From NCBI GenBank assembly GCA_947568835.1, contig OX387612.1, forward strand, positions 796,001-860,000: 64,000 nucleotides of DNA, in the 5' to 3' direction. Shown one piece after another: positions 45,601 through 54,666 of this stretch. The notes beneath the pieces were generated by a model, which saw only the letters and a program-made list of their open reading frames with translations, was not told the DNA's origin and made no database searches. The DNA comes from Protonemura montana (taxonomy: Eukaryota; Arthropoda; Insecta; Plecoptera; Nemouridae). A program made the translations under genes and the position numbers. Within the stretch, counting starts at the first letter, position 1; each line of letters opens with the position of its first letter.

Positions 45601-45744
45601 GTGTGAATTAAAAAGACTCACCTCATTGTCAGGTATCCAGGGTGGTTCTGTGAGAAGAAAAGGGCTAACGCAACTCTCGCTGGATGACACGATTCGCAGT
45701 CCGGATTTCGAACGAATCAATTTCTTTGAAAACTTATTCTCCAT
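39513..45744 (-). CDS. ZFYVE21 orthologue, six exons
   Basis: Exons (minus strand): 45622-45744, 45360-45410, 44794-44962, 43777-43861, 40912-40982 and 39513-39670. Splice phases match throughout and total 657 nt: 218 codons plus stop, against about 234 aa in mammals. Starts MENKFSKKLIRSKSGLRIV and keeps PPWIPDNE, the FYVE-type zinc finger (exon 2 CNEC; exon 3 HHCRRCGQIFCGPCC and CASC), the signature LPRMCFVDPVR, KQLKTLLSG, and a C-terminal PH-like part ending ALQEAFKLLHQQKQD. In vertebrates ZFYVE21 binds PI(3)P membranes and affects focal-adhesion turnover and endosomal signalling. Exon 5 is the least certain. Introns are stuffed with repeats. Confidence 0.88.
39925..40450 (-). repeat. 52-bp tRNA-SINE-head array (third locus)
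   Basis: About 10 units in the intron between the last two ZFYVE21 exons, with more sequence divergence than the other arrays. The high-coordinate end carries part of the shared flank (ATGATGGATCTCCAAGGAG). Just upstream, at about 39,780, is a fragment of the 5S-array unit. Confidence 0.85.
40912..40982 (-). CDS. ZFYVE21 exon 5 (tentative)
   Basis: 71 bp with phases that fit exons 4 and 6 exactly. Encodes SSISVMNFSDPNIEDFPEDF before a GTATGT donor. Shorter than the vertebrate segment and with weak similarity. The plus strand over the same bases also reads as a plausible exon (about 40,840-40,970), so this call is provisional. Confidence 0.5.
41500..41918. mobile_element. Foldback element, about 190-bp arms
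   Basis: Left arm 41500 to about 41,685 and right arm about 41,733 to 41918 are close inverted copies. They start TTGAGTGCAGGTTCT and include CTGTCGTATGAA and AAATATCGAAATT. GTGACGTC occurs just outside each end (41491 and 41921), a candidate 8-bp target duplication with a 2-bp offset on the right. Non-coding, in a ZFYVE21 intron. Confidence 0.75.
42025..42155. repeat. TA/TATT microsatellite
   Basis: Nearly pure AT dinucleotide and ATT runs within an intron. Confidence 0.9.
42249..42297. repeat. Short interstitial TTAGG-like run
   Basis: Four TTAGG-type pentamers, a 7-bp gap and two more. Too short to call telomeric. It resembles the arthropod telomere unit but such runs occur widely. Confidence 0.5.
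42489..42890. repeat. 40-bp minisatellite, ten identical units
   Basis: Ten copies of a 40-bp unit beginning GTCAGGTGTGTATCTAGTTC, without visible differences. This implies very recent expansion or assembly-level duplication. Located in a ZFYVE21 intron. Confidence 0.95.
42881..43120 (+). other. Open frame without a start, coding-like
   Basis: 79 sense codons from the end of the 40-bp array to a TGA at 43118. The middle reads FDINVWGDVKVTNNRIVFAL and FVDNIFTVSLTSEEGDFK, with alternating hydrophobic pattern and few rare-looking codons. No family recognised. The first 50 bp resemble the 3' part of the tRNA-SINE in reverse, so the true start is probably later. It could be an exon or an old transposon remnant, antisense to ZFYVE21. 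Confidence 0.35.
43121..43776. repeat. Dispersed repeat copy in a ZFYVE21 intron
   Basis: From about 43,550, phrases such as ATGCATTTAGGGTACTT, TTTTTTGTTATTGTAGAAA, ACAGGTACAAGCTAC and GCATTCAAAACTCAGTT recur in the same order at 56,170-56,340. This shows a second diverged copy of the repeat present there. No gene identified. Confidence 0.65.
43777..43861 (-). CDS. ZFYVE21 exon 4
   Basis: Starts by completing Gly and continues ATFFLDLPPTPEPDVLQYV, then TCKLSVDH. Matches the GATF...TCRLS stretch of vertebrate ZFYVE21. Donor CAG/GTTTGT, phase 2. Confidence 0.85.
43911..44085. repeat. 55-bp tandem repeat, three units
   Basis: Three near-identical copies of a 55-bp unit containing GTTAGCCTAACCTTGCCACA and TGACGTCA (a CRE-like palindrome) in intron 3 of ZFYVE21. 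The rest of the intron (44,086-44,793) holds nothing recognisable. Confidence 0.9.
44794..44962 (-). CDS. ZFYVE21 exon 3 (FYVE core)
   Basis: Begins HHCRRCGQIFCGPCCSRK straight after a TTTTTTCAG acceptor, includes LPRMCFVDPVRMCASC, and ends KQLKTLLS with donor CAG/GTAGG, phase 1. The basic HHCRRCG motif corresponds to the PI(3)P-binding R(R/K)HHCR region. Confidence 0.92.
45360..45410 (-). CDS. ZFYVE21 exon 2
   Basis: 17 codons giving SKHCNECQRKFDFISRK: the first zinc-ligand Cys pair of the FYVE finger. Acceptor TTTTTTTCAG; the donor is GTTAGA, weaker than the others. Phase 0 at both ends. Confidence 0.85.
45622..45744 (-). CDS. ZFYVE21 exon 1
   Basis: 41 codons from the ATG. The SKSGLRIVSSSESCVSPF segment aligns with the vertebrate N-terminus (KLVRSPSGLRMV type). 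Donor GTGAGT, phase 0. Confidence 0.85.
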
Positions 45745-46735
45745 ACTGGTTGATTATTAGCTGACGCTTTCAGCCCAGCAGATTGTACCATCGAGATTAA
45801 TTACAATAGTTAGTTCATTCACCTTGCCTGCGAAATGTTTTTGACAGCAATTTGAGATAAGTGACATTGACAGCGTTGCAGAATCTTGTAGGAGGGGGAA
45901 TTGGGGGATCAGCCAACCACATGGCAAGTACGATAAGAGCGGCAGGAGCATCTGGGTATGAAATCTTCGCCGAAATTCACGATTTAAACGATATATTTTT
46001 TGCCGTTTTAATAACAATTCATTTTAATTCAAACTTGAATCAAGATATTTAGTATACATTGAAATTCCACCATTATTATTGATTAAGGTGAAAATCAAGT
46101 AACCGACATTTTGACAAAACATTAATGGCATACGGTCAGGTATTGGATGGGTGACCATCGAACAGTTTGGCGTGTTGGAACCTCCGGTCCTCGTGAGATC
46201 ACCGGAGTTAAGCAACACTGCGCTGAGTCAGGTATTGGATGGGTGACCACCGAATGGTTTAAAGTATTGGATTATTCATTATTTTCTTCGTGCCGGGAAA
46301 TTTGGGCTGTCTCGACATGACGAGAACTCAAATATTTCAGTCTCATACGCGTTCTGAGACAGCTGAAAGAAAGCTTAATTAAACTCAGTTTGCAGTGAGA
46401 TTCACATTGAAGTGACTACAGATTGAGATTGATTTAAGATTTAAAGGACAGCCTAAAATATTTTACATGGATGGAAAGGAAACAAGAGAACGTGCGCCCA
46501 ATTTGATTGAGAAAAACTGAAACTGGGAAAATTATTAATTAAACCCCGCACTGTATAAGTATAATCTAATCTGTTTTAACCACATTTTCTCTAAGTGCAC
46601 ATCAGACAAATTTCCAGCGTAATAAGAAGTTTATTTTGCCAATATTGGGAAAACTAAGTTACCCATCCCCGCAGAAATAAAGAGTCATTTGCGCCGACAA
46701 AGAGTACGGCAGTAGCAACGCAGTAGCCATGTAAC
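45745..46735. other. Upstream region of ZFYVE21 with a 5S-like remnant
   Basis: No gene recognised. It includes the presumed ZFYVE21 promoter just above 45,745. At 46,135-46,250 lies a 5S-rRNA-derived piece with more of the 5S sequence than the arrays (TCCTCGTGAGATCACCGGAG then TTAAGCAACACTGCGC and GGATGGGTGACCACC). It is probably a less derived SINE head. Confidence 0.55.
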
Positions 46736-49700
46736 TATTACCAGCAGTAGGCAAGTGTCACAGTCTCAATGTGGCAGTGAGAGTGCTTGAGATGCAACTA
46801 TTACCAGGAGTAGGCAAGTGTCACAGTCTCAATGGGGCAGTGAGAGTGCTTGAGATGCAACTATTACCAGCAGTAGGCAAGTGTCACAGTCTCAATGTGG
46901 CAGTGAGAGTGCTTGAGATGCAACTATTACCAGCAGTAGGCAAGTGTCACAGTCTCAATGGGGCAGTGAGAGTGCTTGAGATGCAACTATTACCAGCAGC
47001 AGGCAAGTGTCACAGTCTCAATGTGGCAGTGAGAGTGCTTGAGATGCAACTATTACCAGCAGAAGGCAAGTGTCACAGTCTCAATGTGGCAGTGAGAGTG
47101 CTTGACATGCAACTATTACCAGCAGTAGGCAAGTGTCACAGTCTCAATGTGGCAGTGAGAGTGCTTGACATGCAACTATTACCAGCAGTAGGCAAGTCCC
47201 ACAGTCTCAATGGGGCAGTGAGAGTGCTTGAGATGCAACTATTACCAGCAGTAGGCAAGTCCCACAGTCTCAATGGGGCAGTGAGAGTGCTTGAGATGCA
47301 ACTATTACCAGCAGTAGGCAAGTGTCACAGTCTCAATGGGGCAGTGAGAGTGCTTGCGATGCAACTATTACAAGCAGTAGGCAAGTGTCACAGTCTCAAT
47401 GGGGCAGTGCGAGTGCTTGAGATGCAACTATTACCAGCAGTTGGCAAGTGTCACAGTCTCAATGGGGCAGTGAGAGTGCTTGAGATGCAACTATTACCAG
47501 CAGTAGGCAAGTGTCACAGTCTCAATGGGGCAGTGAGAGTGCTTGAGATGCAACTATTACCAGCAGTAGGCAAGTCCCACAGTCTCAATGGGGCAGTGAG
47601 AGTGCTTGAGATGTAACTATTACCAGCAGTAGGCAAGTGTCACAGTCTCAATGGGGCAGTGAGAGTGCTTGAGATGCAACTATTACCAGCAGTAGGCAAG
47701 TGTCACAGTCTCAATGGGGCAGTGAGAGTGCTTGAGATGTAACTATTACCAGCAGTAGGCAAGTGTCTCAGTCTCAATGGGGCAGTGAGAGTGCTTGAGA
47801 TGTAACTATTACCAGCAGTAGGCAAGTGTCACAGTCTCAATGGGGCAGTGAGAGTGCTTGAGATGCAACTATTACCAGCAGTAGGCAAGTCCCACAGTCT
47901 CAATGGGGCAGTGAGAGTGCTTGAGATGAAACTATTACCAGCAGTAGGCAAGTGTCACAGTCTCAATGGGGCAGTGAGAGTGCTTGAGATGCAACTATTA
48001 CCAGGAGTAGGCAAGTGTCACAGTCTCAATGGGGCAGTGAGAGTGCTTGAGATGCAACTATTACCAGGAGTAGGCAAGTGTCACAGTCTCAATGGGGCAG
48101 TGAGAGTGCTTGAGATGTAACTATTACCAGCAGTAGGCAAGTGTCACAGTCTCAATGGGGCAGTGAGAGTGCTTGAGATGCAACTATTACCAGGAGTAGG
48201 CAAGTGTCACAGTCTCAATGGGGCAGTGAGAGTGCTTGACATGCAACTATTACCAGCAGTAGGCAAGTGTCACAGTCTCAATGGGGCAGTGAGAGTGCTT
48301 GAGATGCAACTATTACCAGCAGTAGGCAAGTCCCACAGTCTCAATGGGGCAGTGAGAGTGCTTGAGATGTAACTATTACCAGCAGTAGGCAAGTGTCACA
48401 GTCTCAATGGGGCAGTGAGAGTGCTTGAGATGCAACTATTACCAGGAGTAGGCAAGTGTCACAGTCTCAATGGGGCAGTGAGAGTGCTTGAGATGCTACT
48501 ATTACCAGCAGTAGGCAAGTGTCACAGTCTCAATGGGGCAGTGAGAGTGCTTGAGATGCAACTATTACCAGCAGTAGGCAAGTGTCACAGTCTCAATGGG
48601 GCAGTGAGACTGCTTGAGATGCAACTATTACCAGCAGTAGGCAAGTGTCACAGTCTCAATGGGGCAGTGAGAGTGCTTGAGATGCAACTATTACCAGCAG
48701 TAGGCAAGTGTCACAGTCTCAATGGGGCAGTGAGAGTGCTTGAGATGCAACTATTACCAGCAGTAGGCAAGTGTCACAGTCTCAATGTGGCAGTGAGAGT
48801 GCTTGACATGCAACTATTACCAGCAGTAGGCAAGTGTCACAGTCTCAATGGGGCAGTGAGAGTGCTTGAGATGCAACTATTACCAGCAGTAGGCAAGTCC
48901 CACAGTCTCAATGGGGCAGTGAGAGTGCTTGAGATGTAACTATTACCAGCAGTAGGCAAGTGTCACAGTCTCAATGGGGCAGTGAGAGTGCTTGAGATGC
49001 AACTATTACCAGGAGTAGGCAAGTGTCACAGTCTCAATGGGGCAGTGAGAGTGCTTGAGTTGCAACTATTACCAGGAGTAGGCAAGTCCCACAGTCTCAA
49101 TGGGGCAGTGAGAGTGCTTGAGATGCAACTATTACCAGCAGTAGGCAAGTGTCACAGTCTCAATGGGGCAGTGAGAGTGCTTGAGATGTAACTATTACCA
49201 GCAGTAGGCAAGTGTCTCAGTCTCAATGGGGCAGTGAGAGTGCTTGAGATGTAACTATTACCAGCAGTAGGCAAGTGTCACAGTCTCAATGGGGCAGTGA
49301 GAGTGCTTGAGATGCAACTATTACCAGCAGTAGGCATGTGTCACAGTCTCAATGTGGCAGTGAGAGTGCTTGAGATGCAACTATTACCAGCAGTAGGCAA
49401 GTGTCTCAGTCTCAATGGGGCAGTGAGAGTGCTTGAGATGTAACTATTACCAGCAGTAGGCAAGTGTCACAGTCTCAATGGGGCAGTGAGAGTGCTTGAG
49501 ATGCAACTATTACCAGCAGTAGGCATGTGTCACAGTCTCAATGTGGCAGTGAGAGTGCTTGAGATGCAACTATTACCAGCAGTAGGCAAGTGTCACAGTC
49601 TCAATGTGGCAGTGAGACTGCTTCAGATGCAACTATTACCAGCAGTAGGCAAGTGTCACAGTCTCAATGGGGCAGTGAGAGTGCTTGAGATGCAACTATT

Positions 49701-49960
49701 ACCAGCAGTAGGCAAGTGTCACAGTCTCAATGGGGCAGTGAGAGTGCTTGAGATGTAACTATTACCAGCAGTAGGCAAGTGTCACAGTCTCAATGGGGCA
49801 GTGAGAGTGCTTGAGATGCAACTATTACCAGGAGTAGGCAAGTGTCACAGTCTCAATGGGGCAGTGAGAGTGCTTGAGATGTAACTATTACCAGCAGTAG
49901 GCAAGTGTCACAGTCTCAATGGGGCAGTGAGACTGCTTCAGATGCAACTATTAACATTAA
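46736..49960. repeat. 63-bp satellite array, about 51 units
   Basis: Unit contains CTATTACCAGCAGTAGGCAA and CACAGTCTCAATGGGGCAGT. 63 is a multiple of 3, so a plus-strand frame stays open as a 21-residue repeat (MQLLPAVGKCHSLNG...) except where CAA changes to TAA (ATGTAACT units). Recurrent stops and the absence of flanking gene signals argue against a protein. Variants (GTGTCAC/GTCCCAC, GGGGCAG/GTGGCAG, GAGATG/GACATG) form blocks recurring every several units, indicating higher-order duplication. Confidence 0.95.
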
Positions 49961-50595
49961 GATTATTTTGGCAAAAACAGAAAATAAATTAGAAATTGAT
50001 CGTGGGCACGGGTTCGTCGGCCAGCCTGAGTACGTCAGGCTTTTAAGTATTTCCCTTCTGGTGGTCCTCACGAGCCTTCACTCATTACTTGATTATTACA
50101 GTAATTATACTTTATACTTTAAGTAATTACACACGCCACTGAAATACAAATCATTACAATTTTACAACAACATAATAAATCAATAATTACCAACTGTCTC
50201 GGCGAAGAATGAGCAACTCATTTCACCTCTCATCGATCTACAGAATGTTTTGAAGAAATTATTGCCAGGTATATTCTATACAAGTGGCCGTGCGAAGCAA
50301 TGTTTGCTGGGTAACCCATCCAGTCCGTGTGCAGTCGACATTGTAGCTTAACCCAGCTGGTCGAGTTGCGTAACGCTTCCGCTTGTTGTCACGTGACTTG
50401 TTTATCGCGGCTTGAGACGGCGATCAGTGCTGGTACAGAAGTCATTGGTTTACTTCAAGGCTAGGAACCGCCAGCGACAGGTCTCGGCTGGGAGTAACTG
50501 AAACTGAAGAATCAGAGAGGCGAGCGATAGCTAAAGACCGACCAAACTCAGAATCAGGTACTGACATATATTGGTAGAGTTATTTAACTTCTAAC
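49961..50595. other. Unassigned spacer
   Basis: Nothing recognisable. Mixed-composition DNA between two arrays. Confidence 0.5.
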
Positions 50596-51410
50596 AGTTC
50601 AACTACAGAGCATCAGTGGGAAGTATATATGTTCAACTACAGAGCATCAGTGGGAAGTATATATGTTCAACTGCAGAGCATCAGTGGGAAGTATATATGT
50701 TCAACTACAGAGCATCAGTGGGAAGTATATATGTTCAACTACAGAGCATCAGTGGGAAGTATATATGTTCAACTACAGAGCATCAGTGGGAAGTATATAT
50801 GTTCAACTACAGAGCATCAGTGGGAAGTATATATGTTCAACTACAGAGCATCAGTGGGAAGTATATATGTTCAACTACAGAGCATCAGTGGGAAGTATAT
50901 ATGTTCAACTACAGAGCATCAGTAGGAAGTATATATGTTCAACTACAGAGCATCAGTGGGAAGTATATATGTTCAACTACAGAACATCAGTGGAAAGTAT
51001 ATATGTTCAACTACAGAGCATCAATGGGAAGTATATATGTTCAACTACAGAACATCAGTGGGAAGTATATATGTTCAACTACAGAGCATCAGTGGGAAGT
51101 ATATATGTTCAACTACAGAGCATCAGTGGGAAGTATATATGTTCAACTACAGAGCATCAGTGGAAAGTATATATGTTCAACTACAGAGCATCAATGGGAA
51201 GTATATATGTTCAACTACAGAACATCAGTGGGAAGTATATATGTTCAACTACAGAGCATCAGTGGGAAGTATATATGTTCAACTACAGAGCATCAGTGGG
51301 AAGTATATATGTTCAACTACAGAGCATCAGTGGGAAGTATATATGTTCAACTACAGAACATCAGTGGGAAGTTTATATGTTCAACTACACAGCACCAGTG
51401 GGAAGTAAAA
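50596..51410. repeat. 34-bp satellite array, about 24 units
   Basis: Unit GTTCAACTACAGAGCATCAG plus TGGGAAGTATATAT. 34 is not a multiple of 3, so the three frames cycle through one another over 102 bp. This gives the same peptides in several overlapping open frames. No coding significance. Confidence 0.95.
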
Positions 51411-51419
51411 TGTTTAACT

Positions 51420-51835
51420 ACAAGGCTGTTCTGTTCGTGAGAGAGGTTGGAGGGATTAAAGTTAAGCAACACTGCGCTGGGTCAGGTATTGGATGGGTGA
51501 CCATCATACACATGACCAGTTCTGTTCGGGGGAGAGGTTGGTGGGATGAAAGTTAAGCAACACTGCGCTGGGTCAGGTATTGGATGGGTGACCATCATAC
51601 ACATGACCAGTTCTGTTCGGGAGAGAGGTTGGAGGGATGAAAGTTAAGCAACACTGCGTTGGGTCAGGTATTGAATGGGTGACCATCATACACATGACCA
51701 GTTCTGTTCGGGAGAGAGGTTGGAGGGATGAAAGTTAAGCAACACTGCGCTGGGTCAGGTATTGGATGGGTGATCATCATACACATGACCAGTTCTGTTT
51801 GGGAGTGAGGTCGGAGAGTTTAATGTCATTCAAGC
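51420..51835 (+). repeat. 91-bp 5S-derived array (plus orientation)
   Basis: About four units of the family seen at 3,640. The array faces a minus-oriented array at 52,745-53,465 across about 0.9 kb. Confidence 0.85.
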
Positions 51836-52559
51836 AACAGGCTGAAATGTGTTATGTCACAGTTTAATAGCTGTTATTCACGCAATCTTTAAAACTAGGA
51901 TTAGATGCAATCTTTGATATGAAACTAGAATTGTGAGCCTGACGATGACTCGCGGATATTTGTTTGATAAAAATGAGTTCAAATAACAACTTAATGCCCG
52001 TTTAACAAATTAAAAACATGACTTATCAGTTATGACGTAGTATTTGGGTAATTCTTATGCACAGTTCATGCCCAGGAGCCTTCTGAACTTTTGCTGTTGA
52101 TATTTCACTTCCACAAAGCTTCGTTTTTTTAATTGTGTTTTTATTTCTTCGTTATCTTTAACGGATCGTTAGCTGTCAGACGCAACATTTCACTAAAACG
52201 AGATAAAAATTAGACAAAAAGAAAGATCAATTCAACCTTAAGCTAACTTTATTCGTTTGTTTATTGAATGTTTCCAGCTCTAATTTAAATCGCATGAATC
52301 GCTTGTTGTGGTTCAAATCAAAACAGAGTTTATATAATTAGGTCAAAATGCATTTCTGCATTTCCGCTCGTTAAACATGCATACAATGTGCGTACTTCCG
52401 GGAGTGGTTACCCCGCTACTTCCGAGAAACTTCTATGTTGTGACAGATTGATTTGTTGTGTTTAACGACGCACTTGTTTGATAACGTGCCATGTGGCACT
52501 AATCTAATAGCGCCTTTCAATAAAATATACGATTTTAACATTGAAAGGACCTACGGTAC
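51836..52559. other. Unassigned spacer between opposed 5S arrays
   Basis: No gene recognised. AT-rich. Confidence 0.5.
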
Positions 52560-52744
52560 CCTAGAAGGGAGGAGGGGAATCCCGGTGCCAGCACTTAGCC
52601 TACTCCTGTCGAAGACCAAGGGGACCACCGGCTTAACGTCCCTTCCGAAGGACGGTACAACTCGAACAGCAGGATTCCTCCACAAATCCATGCTGTCGAG
52701 AGGTTGATAAGCAAGGCGATTGAAGTTGCTGTACTAACTATCAT
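52560..52744 (-). mobile_element. 5S-SINE body, minus orientation
   Basis: Reverse complement of the body at 4,426-4,620, including the CGTCCCTTCCGAAGGACG palindromic block. It precedes the minus-oriented head array, consistent with one amplified element. Confidence 0.7.
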
Positions 52745-53465
52745 CCTCTCTCTCGAACAGAACTGGTGATTTGTATGATGGTCACCCATCCAATACCTGA
52801 CCCAGCACAGTGTTGCTTAACTTTCATTTCTCCAACCCTTCTCCCGAACAGAACTGGTCATGTGTATGATGGTCACCCATCCAATACCTGACCCAGCGCA
52901 GTGTTGCTTAACTTTCATCCCTCCAACCCTTCTCCCGAACAGAACTGGTCATGTGTATGATGGTCACCCATCCAATACCTGACCCAGCGCAGTGTTGCTT
53001 AACTTTCATCCCTCCAACCCTTCTCCCGAACAGAACTGGTAATGTGTATGATGGTCACCCATCCGATACCTGACCCAGCGCAGTGTTGCCTAACTTTCAT
53101 CCCTCCAACCTCTCTCCCAAACAGAACTGGTCATGTGTATGATGGTCACCCATCCAATACCTGACCCAGCACAGTGTTGCTTAACTTTCATCCCTCCAAC
53201 CTCTCTCCCGAACAGAACTGGTCATGTGTATGATGGTCACCCATCCAATACCTGACCCAGCATAGTGTTGCTTAACTTTCATCCCTCCAACCTCTCTCCC
53301 AAACAGAACTGGTCATGTGTATGATGGTCACCCATACAATATCCGACTCAGCGCAGTGTTGCTTAATTTTGGTGATCTCACGAGGACAGGTGTTTCCAAC
53401 ACGCTAAACCGTTCTGTGGTCACCCATTTAATAACTGACATAGCGCAGTGTTGCTTAACTTCGTT
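52745..53465 (-). repeat. 91-bp 5S-derived array (minus orientation)
   Basis: About eight units. The last one (53,340-53,460) extends into a more complete 5S-like end (GGTGATCTCACGAGGACAGG), revealing the original SINE head boundary. Confidence 0.85.
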
Positions 53466-53479
53466 AAGCAAGCTTAACT

Positions 53480-54455
53480 TTGTGGTTAGGATGTGGTTAG
53501 GATGTGGTTAGGATGTGGTTAGGATGTGGTTAGGATGTGGTTAGGATGTGGTTAGGATGTGGTAAGGATATGGTTAGGATGTGGTTAGGATGTGGTTAGG
53601 ATGTGGTTAGGATATGGTTAGGATGTGGTTAGGATGTGGTTAGGATGTGGTTAGGATGTGGTTAGGATGTGGTTAGGATGTGGTTAGGATGTGGTTAGGA
53701 TGTGGTTAGGATGTGATAAGGATGTGGTAAGGATGTGGTTAGGATGTGGTTAGGATGTGGTAAGGATGTGGTTAGGATGTGGTTAGGATGTGGTTAGGAT
53801 GTGGTTAGGATGTGGTTAGGATGTGGTTAGGATGTAGTTAGGATGTGGTTAGGATGTGGTTAGGATGTGGTTAGGATGTGGTTAGGATGTGGTTAGGATG
53901 TGGTTAGGATGTGGTTAGGATGTGGTTAGGATATGGTTAGGATGTGGTTAGGATGTGGTTAGGATGTGGTTGGGTAATGGTTAGGATGTGGTTAGGATGT
54001 GGTTAGGATGTGGTTAGGATGTGGTTAGGATGTGGTTAGGATGTGGTTAGGATGTGGTTAGGATATGGTTAGGATGTGGTTAGGATGTGGTTAGGATGTG
54101 GTTAGGATGTGGTAAGGATGTGGTAAGGATGTGGTTAGGATGTGGTTAGGATGTGGTTAGGATGTGGTTAGGATGTGGTTAGGATATGGTTAGGATGTGG
54201 TTAGGATGTGGTTAGGATGTGGTTAGGATGTGGTAAGGATGTGGTAAGGATGTGGTTAGGATGTGGTAAGGATGTGGTTAGGATGTGGTAAGGATGTGGT
54301 TAGGATGTGGTTAGGTAATGGTTAGGATGTGGTTAGGATGTGGTTAGGATGTGGTAAGGATATGGTTAGGATGTGGTTAGGATGTGGTTAGGATGTGGTA
54401 AGGATATGGTTAGGATGTGGTTAGGATGTGGTTAGGATGTGGTAAGGATGTGGTG
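53480..54455. repeat. 11-bp minisatellite, about 88 units
   Basis: Tandem GGTTAGGATGT with scattered GGTAAGGATGT and GGTTAGGATAT variants and two 10-bp slips (GGTTAGGTAAT). Strong strand asymmetry (G/T on the plus strand, C/A on the minus). It ends about 80 bp before the first visible ANL exon. Confidence 0.95.
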
Positions 54456-54537
54456 TTAATGTTTTTCTGCTTGGATCCTCCAGGAATAAGTGAACGCCGC
54501 TAGAACCATCTTAAGGAGCCTTGGTTCTATTTGCAGG

Positions 54538-54666
54538 ATGAGAGTAGACAGCGATCACGTGCTCCATGGCGACGAGGTGGAGGAGGTGAAGATCACCACG
54601 TCGCTGGGAGAATTCTTCTGGGAGAAGTTGGGCCAACACGGAGACAAGATCGCCCAGGTGGAGCAG
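54538..54666 (+). CDS. ANL gene exon 1 (of those visible)
   Basis: 43 codons from an ATG one base after an acceptor-like TTCTATTTGCAG. Ends GDKIAQVEQ at donor GTAGCA, phase 0. An alternative donor exists at GCCCAG/GTGGAG. Confidence 0.7.

Noticed and set aside
46771..49758. Series of plus-strand frames with a 21-residue repeat
   Set aside because: Produced by a 63-bp unit divisible by three and broken regularly by TAA variants; no gene signals.
50616..51556. Several overlapping frames encoding VQLQSISGKYICSTTEHQW-like peptides
   Set aside because: The same 34-bp satellite read in three rotating frames; the final part even runs into a 5S-derived unit.
53480..54455. TTAGG-containing 11-bp array as telomeric DNA
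   Set aside because: The unit GGTTAGGATGT is an 11-mer that only contains a TTAGG string; it is intronic or upstream of a gene and has no terminal context.
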